A model generated the notes under the pieces. The model saw nothing but the letters and a program-made list of their open reading frames with translations, was not told the origin of the DNA and searched no databases. A program made the position numbers and the translations under genes. From Lichenibacterium minor (lineage in GTDB: Bacteria > Pseudomonadota > Alphaproteobacteria > Rhizobiales > Beijerinckiaceae), in contig NZ_QYBB01000009.1 in NCBI RefSeq assembly GCF_004137685.1, positions 103,586-167,585 on the forward strand: DNA of 64,000 nt. The letters run 5' to 3'. Below, piece after piece: positions 44,636-53,226 of the stretch. Each line of letters opens with the position of its first letter. Positions within the stretch are counted from its first letter, which is position 1.

Positions 44636-47110
44636 TCAGCTGCCCAGCACGGTGTGGAGCTTCGCCGCCAGGTCTTCGCGGAGGTAGGGCTTGCGCAGCA
44701 GCGGCACGCCGCGGGGCAGCTCGCGGGTGCCGCCCGTCGCCGTGGTGGTGTAGCCCGAGGTGAGCAGCACCTTCAGCCCCGGGCGGATCGCGCCGGCCGC
44801 GGCGGCGAGCTGCGCGCCGTTCATGCCGCCGGGCATCACCACGTCGGAGAACAGGATGTCGATGCGCGCATCGCCGCGCAGCACGTCCAGCGCCGCCCGG
44901 GCGTCGCAGGCCGTGAGCACGCGGTAGCCGAGCGCGCCCAGGCTTTCGGCCGCCATCTCGCGCAGGGCGTCCTCGTCCTCGACGACGAGCACCACCTCGC
45001 CGCCCGCGGCGCGGCGCAGCGGCACGCCGGCGGCGGCGGGCGCCGCTTCGGCGCCGGCTTCGGTCGAGCGCGGCAGGCAGATATCCACCGCGCAGCCTTC
45101 CCCGGGGGCGGTGCGCAGCCGGCAGAAGCCGCCGGCCTGCCGGGCCGAACCGTAGACCTGGCTCAAGCCCAGCCCCGTGCCCTTGCCGATCTCCTTGGTG
45201 GTGAAGAAGGGCTCGAACACCCGCGCCGCCGTTTCGGCGTCCATGCCGGTGCCGGTGTCGGCCACCGTGACGACGAGGTGGGGACCGGGCGCCGCCTCCG
45301 GCACGTCGCGCAGGTCGTCCTCGCCGAACGTCGCGTTGCGGGTGGAGACCGACAGGGTGCCGCCGTCCGGCATCGCGTCGCGGGCGTTGCCGGCGAGGTT
45401 GAGCACGGCCGCCTGGAACTGGCCGGGGTCGAGCCGCACGGGGTCGAGCCGGGGGTCGAGATCGAGCGACACCTCGACGTCTTCGCCCACGGCCCGGTGC
45501 AGCAGCGGCTCCAGCTCCGACAGGATGCGGTTGAGGTTGACCACCTCGGGGTTGACCACCTGGCGGCGCGAGAAGGACAGCAGCTTTTCGGTCAGCTCCG
45601 TGCCGCGCCGCCCGGCCGCGAAGGCGTTGCGGGCGAGCCGCTCGACGCGCGCGGCGTCGCCCGGCTTGCGGGAGATCATGTCGAGGCTGCCGAGGATCAC
45701 GGTCAGGAGGTTGTTGAAGTCGTGCGCCACGCCGCCCGTCAGCTGGCCGATCGCTTCCATGCGCTGGGCTTCGCGCAGCCGGTCGTCGGTGAGCCGGCGC
45801 TCCGTGACGTCGGCGACGCAGCCCGCCAGGGTCGCGGGCCGCCCTTCCTCGTCGCGGTAGGTGCGGCCCTGGACGGCGATCCAGCGGACGCGCCCGTCGT
45901 CGACGCGGCGGATGCGGCATTCGAAGCGCAGCTCGCTGCCCGCCAAAGCCCCCGCGATGGCCCGCTCGACGATCGGCCGGTCCTCCGGCACGACGTGGTC
46001 GAGCATGCGGGCGCTGGACCAGCGGCGCTGCGGCTCGCCGTAGCCGAAGATGCGGTCGTGCCGCAGGCTCCGGCGGGACTGGTCGGTCCGCAGGTCGAGC
46101 TGCCAGTCGCCCATGCCGGACGCGTCGAGGGCGATCTCGAGGCTGTCGCGGGCCGCCTCGGCTTCCCGCCGCGCGCCTTCGCTGGCGGAAGCCGCCGCGC
46201 TGGCCTGCCGGTACAGGTCCGCCACCTCGGCGAGGTAGATGCCCAGCACCACGAGGCCGGAGATCAGCGCCTCCACCCGGCCCGTGAACCAGCCCATCGT
46301 GGCGCGGGCCGCGCCGATGTCGGTGATGACGTTGTCGAGCATCAGGATGAACAGCGACACCGCCAGCCACAGCTGCAGCACCCGCCGGAGCCGCGTCGCC
46401 GCCACGAGCACGACGAGCGCGACAGCGTTGAGGGCCACCGAAAGCGGGCCGACGCCGGAGCGCGTCAGCGCGCGGTAGCCGCCGTCCGGGTCGGCGACGG
46501 CGGGTAGCCGGGCGGCGTAGCGGGCGCAGACGGCGGCGGTGACCAGCGCCGCCGCGACCGCGAGGACGACGGTGCCCCAGGTGGCGGCCCGCACCCGCGA
46601 CGCCGGCATCTGCCGGGGCCCGGGCCGGCTCTCGATGATCGCGTAGGGCAGCGCCACGGCGGGGATGCCGACGTGCCAGAAGGTCCACAGCCACGTCAGG
46701 GTGGCGGGCCCATGGCCAACGACCAGCCCCGGCCCCAGCATGTCGGGGAAAGCGACGAGCTGGGCCAGCACCACCAGGGCGGTGAACAGCATGCCGCCCG
46801 CCAAGGCCAGCATGGCGGCGCAGCGCGCGCGGGCCACCTGCGAGAACAGCAGCCAGGACGTCACCCCGTAGACGACCAGCAGGGCGCCCTGGTTCAGCGC
46901 CAGGAACCCCGGAAAGGCCGGCATGGGCCTGGACGCCGACGGCACCACCGCCAGGGTGGCGGCCAGCACGACGGCGCAGAACAGCGCGGCCGCCCAGCGC
47001 TGGCCGGCCGAAGCCTCGGCCGTCGCCAGCGTCGTCGGCTCCGTCCGGCCCGGGTTCCGGGATGGCCGGCGGTCGGCAACGGACAGGCTCGTCAAGATCT
47101 CGATCCCCAT
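44636..47110 (-). CDS. Membrane hybrid sensor histidine kinase/response regulator
   Basis: 824 residues. About seven to eight N-terminal membrane helices up to residue 300 form a MASE4-like sensor. A PAS domain follows (LEIALDASGMGDWQLDLRTD; YRDEEGRPATLAGCVADVTE). The phosphoacceptor His is in GGVAHDFNNLLTVILGSLDM. The ATPase lobe has NLAGNARDAMPDGG, DTGTGMD and GTGLGLSQVYG. A C-terminal receiver has VLVVEDEDALRE and the phospho-Asp in ILFSDVVMPGGMNG. The N-x-A HNDFNN-type H-box is common in hybrid kinases. Signal and output are unknown; no regulator gene adjoins it. Confidence 0.92.
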   Translation of the reverse strand: MGIEILTSLSVADRRPSRNPGRTEPTTLATAEASAGQRWAAALFCAVVLAATLAVVPSASRPMPAFPGFLALNQGALLVVYGVTSWLLFSQVARARCAAMLALAGGMLFTALVVLAQLVAFPDMLGPGLVVGHGPATLTWLWTFWHVGIPAVALPYAIIESRPGPRQMPASRVRAATWGTVVLAVAAALVTAAVCARYAARLPAVADPDGGYRALTRSGVGPLSVALNAVALVVLVAATRLRRVLQLWLAVSLFILMLDNVITDIGAARATMGWFTGRVEALISGLVVLGIYLAEVADLYRQASAAASASEGARREAEAARDSLEIALDASGMGDWQLDLRTDQSRRSLRHDRIFGYGEPQRRWSSARMLDHVVPEDRPIVERAIAGALAGSELRFECRIRRVDDGRVRWIAVQGRTYRDEEGRPATLAGCVADVTERRLTDDRLREAQRMEAIGQLTGGVAHDFNNLLTVILGSLDMISRKPGDAARVERLARNAFAAGRRGTELTEKLLSFSRRQVVNPEVVNLNRILSELEPLLHRAVGEDVEVSLDLDPRLDPVRLDPGQFQAAVLNLAGNARDAMPDGGTLSVSTRNATFGEDDLRDVPEAAPGPHLVVTVADTGTGMDAETAARVFEPFFTTKEIGKGTGLGLSQVYGSARQAGGFCRLRTAPGEGCAVDICLPRSTEAGAEAAPAAAGVPLRRAAGGEVVLVVEDEDALREMAAESLGALGYRVLTACDARAALDVLRGDARIDILFSDVVMPGGMNGAQLAAAAGAIRPGLKVLLTSGYTTTATGGTRELPRGVPLLRKPYLREDLAAKLHTVLGS

Positions 47111-47335
47111 GGACGTTCCGCGCGGCCCCGCCGATGCCGGAGCCGCCGCTCCGCACAGCGCGCCTTCGGGAACTTGCGACGCGCCCGCGGGTTCCTGCCG
47201 CCGGTCGTCGTGCCCGCGTCGCGCCCGGGCCAGAATGGCGCGGCTTGAGCAACGTCCTGGCGAACCGCGCTGGTAGGCTGAGGCCCACCGTCAATCCCGC
47301 CCGCGCCACCCCGCGGGCCGTCATGGGATCCCGCC

Positions 47336-48577
47336 ATGAGCCCCCACCAGACCATGCTGGCCGCCGTCGAGGCCCACCGGCCCGGCTACACGCTCGCCCG
47401 CGACTTCTACTGCGACCCCGCCTTCTTCCGGCTCGACCTCGAGAACATCCATCACCGGGACTGGCTGTTCGCCGGCCACGATTGCGAGATCAAGAGGGCC
47501 GGGCAGTTCTTCACGCTGCAGATCGGCGACTACCCGGTCGTGGTGGTGCGGGGGAACGACGGCGCGATCCGCGCCTTCCACAATTCCTGCCGCCACCGCG
47601 GCTCGCGCGTGTGCACGGCGGAGCACGGCCGCGCCAAGCGGCTCGTGTGCCCCTACCACCAATGGTCCTACGACCTCGACGGCACGCTCGCCCGGGCCCG
47701 CCACATGGAAGGCGAGATCGACAAGTCGCAGTTCGGGTTGAAGCCCGTCCATTGCCGCAGCGTGGGCGGTTACGTCTTCGTCTGCGTCGGGCGGGACGCG
47801 CCGGACTGGGACGCGTTCAGCGCCACCGTGGCGCCCTACCTCGCGCCGCACGACCTGTCCGACACGGTGGTGGTCCATTCCTCCACCATCGTCGAGAACG
47901 GCAACTGGAAGCTCGTGTGGGAGAACAACCGCGAATGCTTCCATTGCGCCGCGAACCACCCCGAGTTGTGCCGGTCCTATCCCGAAGCGCCGACCGCCAC
48001 GGGCGTCGACGCCGTGTTCAGCGATCCCGCCATGGTGGAGCACTGGGCGCGCTGCGAGGCCGTCGGGCTGCCGTCGCGCTTCGCCATCGCCGACAGCGGG
48101 CAATACCGCGTCACCCGCGCGCCGCTGATCGAGGGCGTCGAAAGCTACACGATGTCGGGCCGCAAGGCGGTGAAGCGCCAGCTCACCCCGCGGGTGACGG
48201 AGCCGCTGATCGGCACGCTGCTGCTGTTCCACTACCCGACGACCTGGAACCACGTGCTCGGCGACGTCGCCACCACCTTCCGGGTGCTGCCGATCGACGC
48301 CACCCACACCGAGGTGACGACCAAGTGGCTCGTCAACAAGGATGCGGTGGCGGGCGTGGACTACGACATGGACGAGCTCACGAAGGTGTGGCTCGCCACC
48401 AACGACCAGGACAGGCGGGTGGTGGAGGAGAACCAGCGTGGGATCCTGTCGCCGGCCTACGAGCCCGGGCCCTACTCGTTGGAACACGAGTCGGGCGTGA
48501 TGCAGTTCGTCGACTGGTACCTCGGCGCGACCCGCCGGGCGCTCCAGGGCGAGCCGAAGCTGCGCCGCGTGGCGTGA
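47336..48577 (+). CDS. Rieske non-heme oxygenase alpha subunit, GbcA-like
   Basis: 413 residues. The Rieske centre is CRHRGS then CPYHQW (C-x-H, 17 residues between, C-x2-H). The mononuclear iron site lies in NWKLVWENNRECFHCAANHP (two His), close to glycine-betaine monooxygenase and stachydrine demethylase sequences. These enzymes demethylate quaternary amines with O2, releasing formaldehyde. The reductase partner is not in the window. ATG 47336 follows a purine-poor leader. It converges with a peptide-type ABC permease gene. Confidence 0.88.
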   Translation: MSPHQTMLAAVEAHRPGYTLARDFYCDPAFFRLDLENIHHRDWLFAGHDCEIKRAGQFFTLQIGDYPVVVVRGNDGAIRAFHNSCRHRGSRVCTAEHGRAKRLVCPYHQWSYDLDGTLARARHMEGEIDKSQFGLKPVHCRSVGGYVFVCVGRDAPDWDAFSATVAPYLAPHDLSDTVVVHSSTIVENGNWKLVWENNRECFHCAANHPELCRSYPEAPTATGVDAVFSDPAMVEHWARCEAVGLPSRFAIADSGQYRVTRAPLIEGVESYTMSGRKAVKRQLTPRVTEPLIGTLLLFHYPTTWNHVLGDVATTFRVLPIDATHTEVTTKWLVNKDAVAGVDYDMDELTKVWLATNDQDRRVVEENQRGILSPAYEPGPYSLEHESGVMQFVDWYLGATRRALQGEPKLRRVA

Positions 48578-48605
48578 CCCCGCGGGCGGGCGCCCGCGCG
48601 CCCGC

Positions 48606-49550
48606 TCAGCGCGCCCGCGGGTCGAAGGCGTCGCGCAGCCCGTCGCCGAGCAGGTTGAAGGCCGTCACGGCGAGGAACACCGCGACCCCGGGAAACACGG
48701 CCAGCCAGGGCGCCAGCGTCATGAAGCGCTGCGCCGCGTTCAGCATCGAGCCCCAGCTGGCGTCCGGCGGCTGCTGGCCGAGGCCGAGGAAGGACAGGCT
48801 CGCTTCCGCCACGATCGCGATCCCCATGGCCAGCGTCGTCTGCACCAGCAGCGCCGGGGCGATGTTGGGCAGCACGTGCCGGAACGCGACCCGCCACGGC
48901 GGGTTGCCGAGCGACACCGCCGCCTCGATGTAGCCGTTGGTGGCGACGTCCATGGCGGCGCCCCGCGCCACCCGCACGAAAGCCGGCGCCGCCGACACCC
49001 CGATGGCGATCATGGCGTCGGTCAGGCTCGGGCCCAGGAAGGCGGCGAGCGCGATGGCGAGGATCAGGAACGGCACGGCCAGCATGGCGTCGACCACCCG
49101 GCCGATCACGGCGTCGATCCACCCGCCGGCGAGGCCGGCCAGCATGCCGAGCGGCACGCCCGCCGCGGCCGCGATGGCGGCCGACAGGGCGGCGGCCAGC
49201 ATGGAGGCCCGCGCGCCGTAGACCACGCGGGACAGCACGTCGCGGCCGTTCTCGTCCGTGCCCATCCAGTGGGCGAGGCTCGGCGCCTTGCGCACCGCCG
49301 ACCAGCTCGTGGCGTCGGGATCGTAGGGCGCGAGCAGCGGCGCCGCGAGCGCGACCGCCGCGAAGGCCGCCACCACGGCGAGCCCCGCGACCGCGGCCGG
49401 CCGCGCCACGAACTTGGCGAGGGCGCGCCGCCGCTCGCCGCTTTCCCCGGGGCGCGGCGGCGGGACGGCTTCGACGCGCTCCGGCGGCGCCGACGAGGGC
49501 CCCGCCGGCAGGGCGGCGTGGGGGCCGGCTTGGACGGGTTCGGCGCTCAT
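48606..49550 (-). CDS. ABC transporter permease, DppC-like
   Basis: 314 residues. A Pro/Glu-rich N-terminal tail precedes six membrane helices. LAPYDPDATSWSAVRKAPSLAHWMGTDENGRDVLSRV is the DppC family segment (core GTDENGRDVLSR), and YIEAAVSLGNPPWRVAFRHVLPN is the EAA loop that meets the ATPase. The ATG overlaps the end of the upstream permease by four bases. It forms the importer channel with the DppB-like partner; no ATPase gene is in the window. Confidence 0.92.
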   Translation of the reverse strand: MSAEPVQAGPHAALPAGPSSAPPERVEAVPPPRPGESGERRRALAKFVARPAAVAGLAVVAAFAAVALAAPLLAPYDPDATSWSAVRKAPSLAHWMGTDENGRDVLSRVVYGARASMLAAALSAAIAAAAGVPLGMLAGLAGGWIDAVIGRVVDAMLAVPFLILAIALAAFLGPSLTDAMIAIGVSAAPAFVRVARGAAMDVATNGYIEAAVSLGNPPWRVAFRHVLPNIAPALLVQTTLAMGIAIVAEASLSFLGLGQQPPDASWGSMLNAAQRFMTLAPWLAVFPGVAVFLAVTAFNLLGDGLRDAFDPRAR

Positions 49551-50494
49551 GCGTCGCGCAGCCTCGGGTTGATCGCGAGGTAGAGCGCGTCGGCGACGAG
49601 GTTCAGGGCGATGAAGAGCGCGGCGGTCACCATCACGACGCCCTGGACGACCGCATAGTCGCGGTTGAACACGGAATCGACCACGAGCTTGCCGAAGCCC
49701 GGGATGGAGAACACCTGCTCGATCAGCACGGCCCCCGACAGCAGCGTGCCGAACTCCAGGGCCCCCAGCGTCACCACGGGGACGAGGGCGTTGCGCAGCG
49801 CGTGGCGCATCACCACGGCGCGCTCGCCGAGGCCCTTCGCCCGCGCGGTGCGGACGTAATCCTGGTCGAGCGCGGTCAGCATGGCGCTGCGGGTGTGGCG
49901 CATGAGCGTCGCGGCGATGTTGGTGCCGAGCACGAAGGCCGGCAGCACCGTGGTGGCGAGGGACAAGCGCCAGTCTTCCGTGAGCGGCACGTAGCCGGAA
50001 GGCGGCAGCCAGCCGAGGTCGACGCAGACCAGGAGGATGAGCAGGATGCCGATCCAGAAGTTCGGCACCGAGATCCCGGCGAGGCCGACCACGTTGGCGG
50101 CCCAGTCCCAGGCCGTGTCGCGCTTCACCGCCGACACGATCCCGGCCGGGATGCCGATGCCGATGCCCACCGCGAAGCCCATGGCGGCCAGCTGCAGCGT
50201 CACCGGCAGTTTCTGGGCGATCAGCGCCGCGACGGGCTCGCCGATGCGCCAGCTGAAGCCGAGGTCGCCGCGCAGCAGCCCCCAAAGCCAGTGCAGGTAT
50301 TGGAACGCCACCGGCTGGTCGAGCAGGAGCCTGTGGCGGATCTCGGCGATGACGGCGGGATCGGGCTGGTCCCCGGCCAGCACCACGGCGGGGTCGCCCG
50401 GCAGCAGGCGCTGCAGGCCGAACACCATCAGGCTCACCAGCAGCAGCGTCGGCACCGTTTGGGCCAATCGCGGCAGGAAGCGATCGCGCGTCAC
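49547..50494 (-). CDS. ABC transporter permease, DppB-like
   Basis: 315 residues from GTG 50494. The first helix LAQTVPTLLLVSLMVFGLQRLLPGDPA and the EAA loop YVRTARAKGLGERAVVMRHALRNAL (core ARAKGLGERAV) are DppB hallmarks. It is divergent from the substrate-binding gene across a 218-base gap. A longer in-frame extension (to 50680) has no family character, so GTG was preferred. Ligand probably a peptide or short amide. Confidence 0.92.
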   Translation of the reverse strand: MTRDRFLPRLAQTVPTLLLVSLMVFGLQRLLPGDPAVVLAGDQPDPAVIAEIRHRLLLDQPVAFQYLHWLWGLLRGDLGFSWRIGEPVAALIAQKLPVTLQLAAMGFAVGIGIGIPAGIVSAVKRDTAWDWAANVVGLAGISVPNFWIGILLILLVCVDLGWLPPSGYVPLTEDWRLSLATTVLPAFVLGTNIAATLMRHTRSAMLTALDQDYVRTARAKGLGERAVVMRHALRNALVPVVTLGALEFGTLLSGAVLIEQVFSIPGFGKLVVDSVFNRDYAVVQGVVMVTAALFIALNLVADALYLAINPRLRDA

Positions 50495-50712
50495 CAGGCT
50501 GCGCCTTTCCGGATCGGAGAACAGGGGGAGATGTCGCGGCTCCTCGGCTGGACGTGCCGTCGCGTCGCCGCATCCGGACACTGTCCCCGAACGCGTCCGC
50601 CGGCCTCGAAAGCTGTGGGTCGCAACATGCATGCCAGCGCGGCCGGCGACGGGACGGCGTGGCACGTGGATTGCGTGCATGTCGGGGGTGGACGGGACGG
50701 CGGGGGGTTTCC
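50495..50712. other. Divergent intergenic region, permease/substrate-binding genes
   Basis: 218 bases between the leftward DppB-like gene and the rightward binding protein. It contains ACATGCATGCC and GTGCATGT about 55 bases apart, giving a 7-base inverted pair that could be a shared operator. No clear promoter boxes. Confidence 0.4.
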
Positions 50713-52236
50713 ATGCGGCGGACGATGGCGGCAGGTTTGGGGATCCTGGCGGCCTGTGGCGCTTTCTGCGCCACCGCGCTGCCGGCGCGGGCGCAAACGC
50801 TGCGCGTCGCGCTGCGCGGCGACGTCGACACGCTCGACCCCGCCCTGTCGCAGACCTTCATGGGCACGGTCGTCTACACGGGCCTGTGCGACAAGCTCTT
50901 CGACATCGACGAGCACCTGAACATCGTGCCGATGCTGGCGCTGTCGCACGAATCCCCCGACCCCAAGACCGTGGTGATCCACCTCCGGCCCGGCGTGCTG
51001 TTCCAGGACGGCGAGCCGATGGACGCCGCGGCGGTGAAGTTCAGCCTCGACCGCGACCTCGACCAGCCCGGCAGCTTCCGCCGCAGCGAGGTCGCCATGG
51101 TGGACCACGTCGACGTGGTGGACCCGCTCACCGTGAGGGTGGCGCTGAAGCAGGCTTCGGCTCCCTTCGTGGCGCAGCTGACCGACCGGGCGGGCATGAT
51201 GGTGTCGCCCAAGGCCGTGCGCGAGCAAGGCGCCGGCTTCGCGCTGCACCCCGTCTGCGCCGGGCCGTTCCGCTTCGTCGAGCGCGTCGCCCAGGACCAC
51301 ATCACGCTGGAGCGCTTCGACCGCTACTGGGACGCCAAGGACGTCCACTTCGACAGGGTGGTCTACCAGATCATGCCGGACAGCACGGTGCGGCTGACCA
51401 ACCTGCAGGCCGGCGCCACCGACCTCGTCGAGCAGATCGCCCCCACCGACGTGCCGGCCGTGGAAGCCTCGCCCAAGCTCAAGATCGTCAAATCCGACTC
51501 GCTCGGCTACCAGGGCCTGACCTTCAACGTCGGCAACGGCAAGGGGGCTGACTCCCCCATCGGACGGGACGCGCGGGTGCGGCGCGCCTTCGAGCTGTCG
51601 ATCGACCGGGACGCGCTGATCGGCGTGGTGTTCAACGGCCTCTACGAGCCCACCGCGCAGGCGATCTCGCCCGTCAGCCCCTTCAACCTGCCGGGGCTGA
51701 AGCCGCCGGCGCGCGACGTGGCGGCGGCGAAGAAGCTCTTGGCGGAGGCGGGCGTCACCGGCCGGGTGCCGGTGTCGCTCGGCATCATCAACAGCCCCCT
51801 GAACCGGCAGGTCGGCGAGGTCATCCAGTCCATGGCGGCGGAGGCGGGGTTCGACGTCAAGGTCGTGGCGATGGAGATCGGATCGGGGCTCGCGGCGCTG
51901 CACAGCGGCGACTTCCAGGTGTTCCAGATCGGCTGGTCGGGCCTGCTCGACCCCGACAGCGACACCTGGGCCTTCCTGCACGGCGGCGGCCCGATGAACT
52001 ACGCCGCCTTCGCGAACGCCGACGTCGACCGCCTGCTCGACGAGGCCCGCGCCACCGACGACGTCGCCAAGCGCCGCGCCCTCTACGGCGCGGTCTGGAA
52101 GATCGTCGGCGTGGAAGAGCCGATCGTGTATCTGTGGACCACCCGCAACATCGCCGGCCTGGCCAAGCGCGTGGCCGGCTACCGGTCCCTCGCCGACGGG
52201 CTCGTGCGGCTGCAGGGCGTGTCCTTCTCCAACTGA
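50713..52236 (+). CDS. ABC transporter substrate-binding protein, family 5 (oligopeptide type)
   Basis: 507 residues. A Sec signal peptide ends ALPARAQ. The mature part has TLRVALRGDVDTLDPALS, VVIHLRPGVLFQDGEPMDAAAVKFSLDR, and later YWDAKDVHFDRVVYQIMPDSTVRL (cores DVDTLDPA, GVLFQDGEPM), the SBP_bac_5 fold. It captures the ligand for the divergent DppBC-like permeases. It is followed after 11 bases by an acetamidase/formamidase and then an amidase, which suggests import and hydrolysis of an amide. Confidence 0.93.
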   Translation: MRRTMAAGLGILAACGAFCATALPARAQTLRVALRGDVDTLDPALSQTFMGTVVYTGLCDKLFDIDEHLNIVPMLALSHESPDPKTVVIHLRPGVLFQDGEPMDAAAVKFSLDRDLDQPGSFRRSEVAMVDHVDVVDPLTVRVALKQASAPFVAQLTDRAGMMVSPKAVREQGAGFALHPVCAGPFRFVERVAQDHITLERFDRYWDAKDVHFDRVVYQIMPDSTVRLTNLQAGATDLVEQIAPTDVPAVEASPKLKIVKSDSLGYQGLTFNVGNGKGADSPIGRDARVRRAFELSIDRDALIGVVFNGLYEPTAQAISPVSPFNLPGLKPPARDVAAAKKLLAEAGVTGRVPVSLGIINSPLNRQVGEVIQSMAAEAGFDVKVVAMEIGSGLAALHSGDFQVFQIGWSGLLDPDSDTWAFLHGGGPMNYAAFANADVDRLLDEARATDDVAKRRALYGAVWKIVGVEEPIVYLWTTRNIAGLAKRVAGYRSLADGLVRLQGVSFSN

Positions 52237-52247
52237 CCGGAGCCGCC

Positions 52248-53201
52248 ATGGCGTTCCACAGGCTCGCCGCCACGCCCGACACCGTGCGGGTGGGCGTCTT
52301 CGACGCCGCGATCCCGCCCGTCCTGACGGTCGCGTCCGGCGACACGGTCGAGATCGAGACCGTCAACGGCGCCCGGCGGGTGTTCCCGCCACCGGGCTCG
52401 CCCTTCGCGCCCACGCCCGCCATGCTGGCCATCGACGCGGCGGAGATCCACCGCGCGCCGGGCCACATCGTCACCGGCCCGGTCGCGGTGGCGGGCGCCG
52501 AGCCGGGCGACACGCTGGAGGTCCGGATCGACGCCGTCGCGCTCGGCGCCGATTGGGGGTTCTGCGGCTTCCGCCCGCTCGCCGGCACGCTGCCGCACGA
52601 TTTCGAGCGGCCCTTCCTCACCCACATCGCGATCGACCGGGCGCGCCGCACCTGCCGCATGCCCTACGGGCTGGAGCTGCCGCTGGCGCCCTTCTTCGGA
52701 GTCATGGGCGTGGCGCCGCCGCCCCGCTACGGGCGCATCTCGACCGTGGAGCCGCGGGAACACGGCGGCAACATCGACTGCAAGGAGCTCGTCGCCGGCA
52801 CGAGCCTGTTCCTGCCCGTGTGGGCGCCGGGCGGGCTGTTCTCGACGGGGGACGGGCACGGGCTGCAGGGGGACGGCGAGGTCTGCATCAACGCGCTGGA
52901 AACGTGCCTGACCGGCACCTTCACGTTCGTGCTGCACCGCCGGGCCGAGGGGGCCGCGCCCCTGCTCTACCCCCGCGCCGAAACGCCGGGGCATTTCATC
53001 TCCCTGGGCCTGGACGCCGATCTCGACGAGGCCATGCGGAAGGCCCTCCGGGAAATGATCGCCTTCATCTGCGCCCGCAGCGCCCTGTCGCGGGAGGAGG
53101 CCTACCAGCTCTGCTCGCTCGCCGTGGATTTCCGGGTGACACAGACGGTGAACGGCGAGAAGGGCGTGCACGGCCTGCTGAAGCGCGGCCTGTTGTTCTG
53201 A
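52248..53201 (+). CDS. Acetamidase/formamidase family protein
   Basis: 317 residues, FmdA/AmdA family. Segments ETVNGARRVFPPPGSP, HIVTGPVAVAGAEPGDTLEV, REHGGNIDCKELVAGTSLFLPV and DGHGLQGDGEVC match the metal-dependent fold, with the His and Cys that line its active site. It hydrolyses short amides to acid and ammonia. The ATG at 52248 lies 11 bases after the binding-protein gene; the amidase follows 25 bases later, so all three are one operon. Confidence 0.9.
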   Translation: MAFHRLAATPDTVRVGVFDAAIPPVLTVASGDTVEIETVNGARRVFPPPGSPFAPTPAMLAIDAAEIHRAPGHIVTGPVAVAGAEPGDTLEVRIDAVALGADWGFCGFRPLAGTLPHDFERPFLTHIAIDRARRTCRMPYGLELPLAPFFGVMGVAPPPRYGRISTVEPREHGGNIDCKELVAGTSLFLPVWAPGGLFSTGDGHGLQGDGEVCINALETCLTGTFTFVLHRRAEGAAPLLYPRAETPGHFISLGLDADLDEAMRKALREMIAFICARSALSREEAYQLCSLAVDFRVTQTVNGEKGVHGLLKRGLLF

Positions 53202-53226
53202 TGCGGCGCGGCGGGAGGGCACGAGG

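Noticed and set aside
48578..48605. GC palindromes between the Rieske gene and the DppC-like gene as a terminator
   Set aside because: Pairing exists, but in a 28-base, almost purely G/C stretch it is not distinguishable from background.
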